NCBI GenBank assembly: GCA_029824495.1
Contig: JALGXY010000449.1
Coordinates: 1-6,428, forward strand
Reading direction: 5' to 3'
Origin: Fimbriimonadia bacterium
Lineage (GTDB): Bacteria; Armatimonadota; Fimbriimonadia; Fimbriimonadales; Fimbriimonadaceae
Length of the DNA: 6,428 nucleotides
Shown piece after piece: positions 5,912-6,428 of this stretch. The position numbers and the translations under genes were made by a program. Numbering within the stretch: position 1 is the first letter of the stretch; each line of letters starts with the position of its first letter. The notes under the pieces are model-generated. The model did not search any database. It had not been told where the DNA came from and saw only the letters and a program-made list of their open reading frames with translations.

Positions 5912-6428
5912 GCTTGATCGCTGCAGAAGTTACCTGATCGCCGAGCTGAATCTTCTGTACAACGTTCATCCCTGAGACCACATTCCCGAATACCGTGTAG
6001 TTTCCGTCGAGAAATCGCTGATCTCCCAGCAGAATATAAAACTGGCTGTCGCCCTTTCTACGCTGGCCTCTGAGCGCCGCCAATCCAACAGCTCCTTTTA
6101 CGTTTTTCAGTCCAGAGTCTTCATAGGCGATCTGGGCACCAGACCCGCCTTCGCCCACCTTAGGATCGCTCATATCAGAGATGGTCTTGGTCTTGGGGTC
6201 CCCGATCTGAACCAAGTAAGGCCGAGGGGTCTTCTCGACGCGATGAAATCTCTGGCTCTTATAGAAATCCTTCTCAGCCAGTTTGATGATATGGCTGGTT
6301 GTCTTGGGAGCCTTGGCGGTTTCGAGCAGAATCACGACCTCACCGCGATTTTTGACAGTCAAAACGAGCACCGTCTCACCCTTTTTGGGGCGATAGGAGG
6401 GCTGAACTGAGACTGCAGGCAACACCAT
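5904..6428 (-). CDS. Cyclophilin-type peptidyl-prolyl cis-trans isomerase (5' end at window edge)
   Basis: The enzyme catalyses cis-trans isomerisation of Xaa-Pro bonds and so assists protein folding. The visible 174 residues begin at an ATG that is the last base triplet of the window. The first ~9 residues (MVLPAVSVQ) look like the end of a signal peptide, so the gene probably begins outside and the protein is probably exported. Cyclophilin motifs appear in order: FHRV with Arg63 (CypA Arg55), YLVQIGDP with Gln74 (CypA Gln63), GEGGSG near 92-97, DSQFYI at 127-132, LDGNYTVFGNVVSGMNVV at 140-157. Several aromatic positions differ from CypA: Phe60 to Tyr71, Phe113 to Tyr131, Trp121 to Phe139, His126 to Tyr144, and there is a 3-residue insertion after FHRV. 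Phe at the Trp121 position is also found in E. coli PpiA. The stop (TAG, 5906-5904) lies inside the start of the permease gene, so the two are probably one transcript. Confidence 0.92.
   Translation of the reverse strand: MVLPAVSVQPSYRPKKGETVLVLTVKNRGEVVILLETAKAPKTTSHIIKLAEKDFYKSQRFHRVEKTPRPYLVQIGDPKTKTISDMSDPKVGEGGSGAQIAYEDSGLKNVKGAVGLAALRGQRRKGDSQFYILLGDQRFLDGNYTVFGNVVSGMNVVQKIQLGDQVTSAAIKRG

Noticed and set aside
1..6428. HIP1 (GCGATCGC) repeat array as in cyanobacteria
   Set aside because: The core CGATCG is frequent but I did not find the full octamer repeated, so only general GATC enrichment is claimed.

Overview
This is a gene-dense bacterial chromosomal segment with two converging blocks of three genes each. 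Non-coding DNA is almost absent: there is one 28-nt gap, three short gene overlaps, and a convergent junction with no gap. No RNA gene, mobile element, CRISPR array, integrase or phage gene is visible. Base composition is moderately GC-rich by eye and codon use looks uniform, so nothing suggests recent transfer. Short intergenic spacing and GTG/TTG starts are typical of bacteria. The lineage cannot be fixed from the sequence. A Gram-negative-type environmental phylum such as Armatimonadota is a guess only.

Left block, + strand (3-4124): (i) the 3' part of a gene for a protein with an apparent N-terminal beta-rich region and a C-terminal HEAT-repeat solenoid of clear ~31-residue periodicity; (ii) a membrane-anchored S41 (C-terminal processing protease, CtpA/Prc) family protein whose Ser/Lys/Gln catalytic residues are all replaced, so probably a pseudoenzyme; (iii) a second S41 protein with intact Ser329/Lys354/Gln358 spacing and a PDZ domain, so probably an active protease. 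Genes (ii) and (iii) overlap by 4 nt (GTGA), and (iii) has a strong GAGGAGG ribosome binding site. The three are probably co-transcribed. Known Prc/CtpA proteases use helical-repeat adaptors (TPR proteins NlpI and LbcA), so a solenoid protein, a dead S41 paralogue and a live S41 protease in one operon could form an envelope proteolytic complex. This is the most interesting part of the window.

Right block, - strand (6428-4125): a cyclophilin-type peptidyl-prolyl isomerase (5' end outside the window), then DppB-type and DppC-type permeases of a peptide/nickel-family ABC importer. The genes overlap by 8 nt and 4 nt, so translation is probably coupled. The substrate-binding protein and ATPases are not in the window. 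They may lie upstream, beyond 6428, or elsewhere.

The blocks meet at 4124/4125, where the two stop codons abut and no intrinsic terminator is visible. No promoter can be supported: each block probably starts outside the window.
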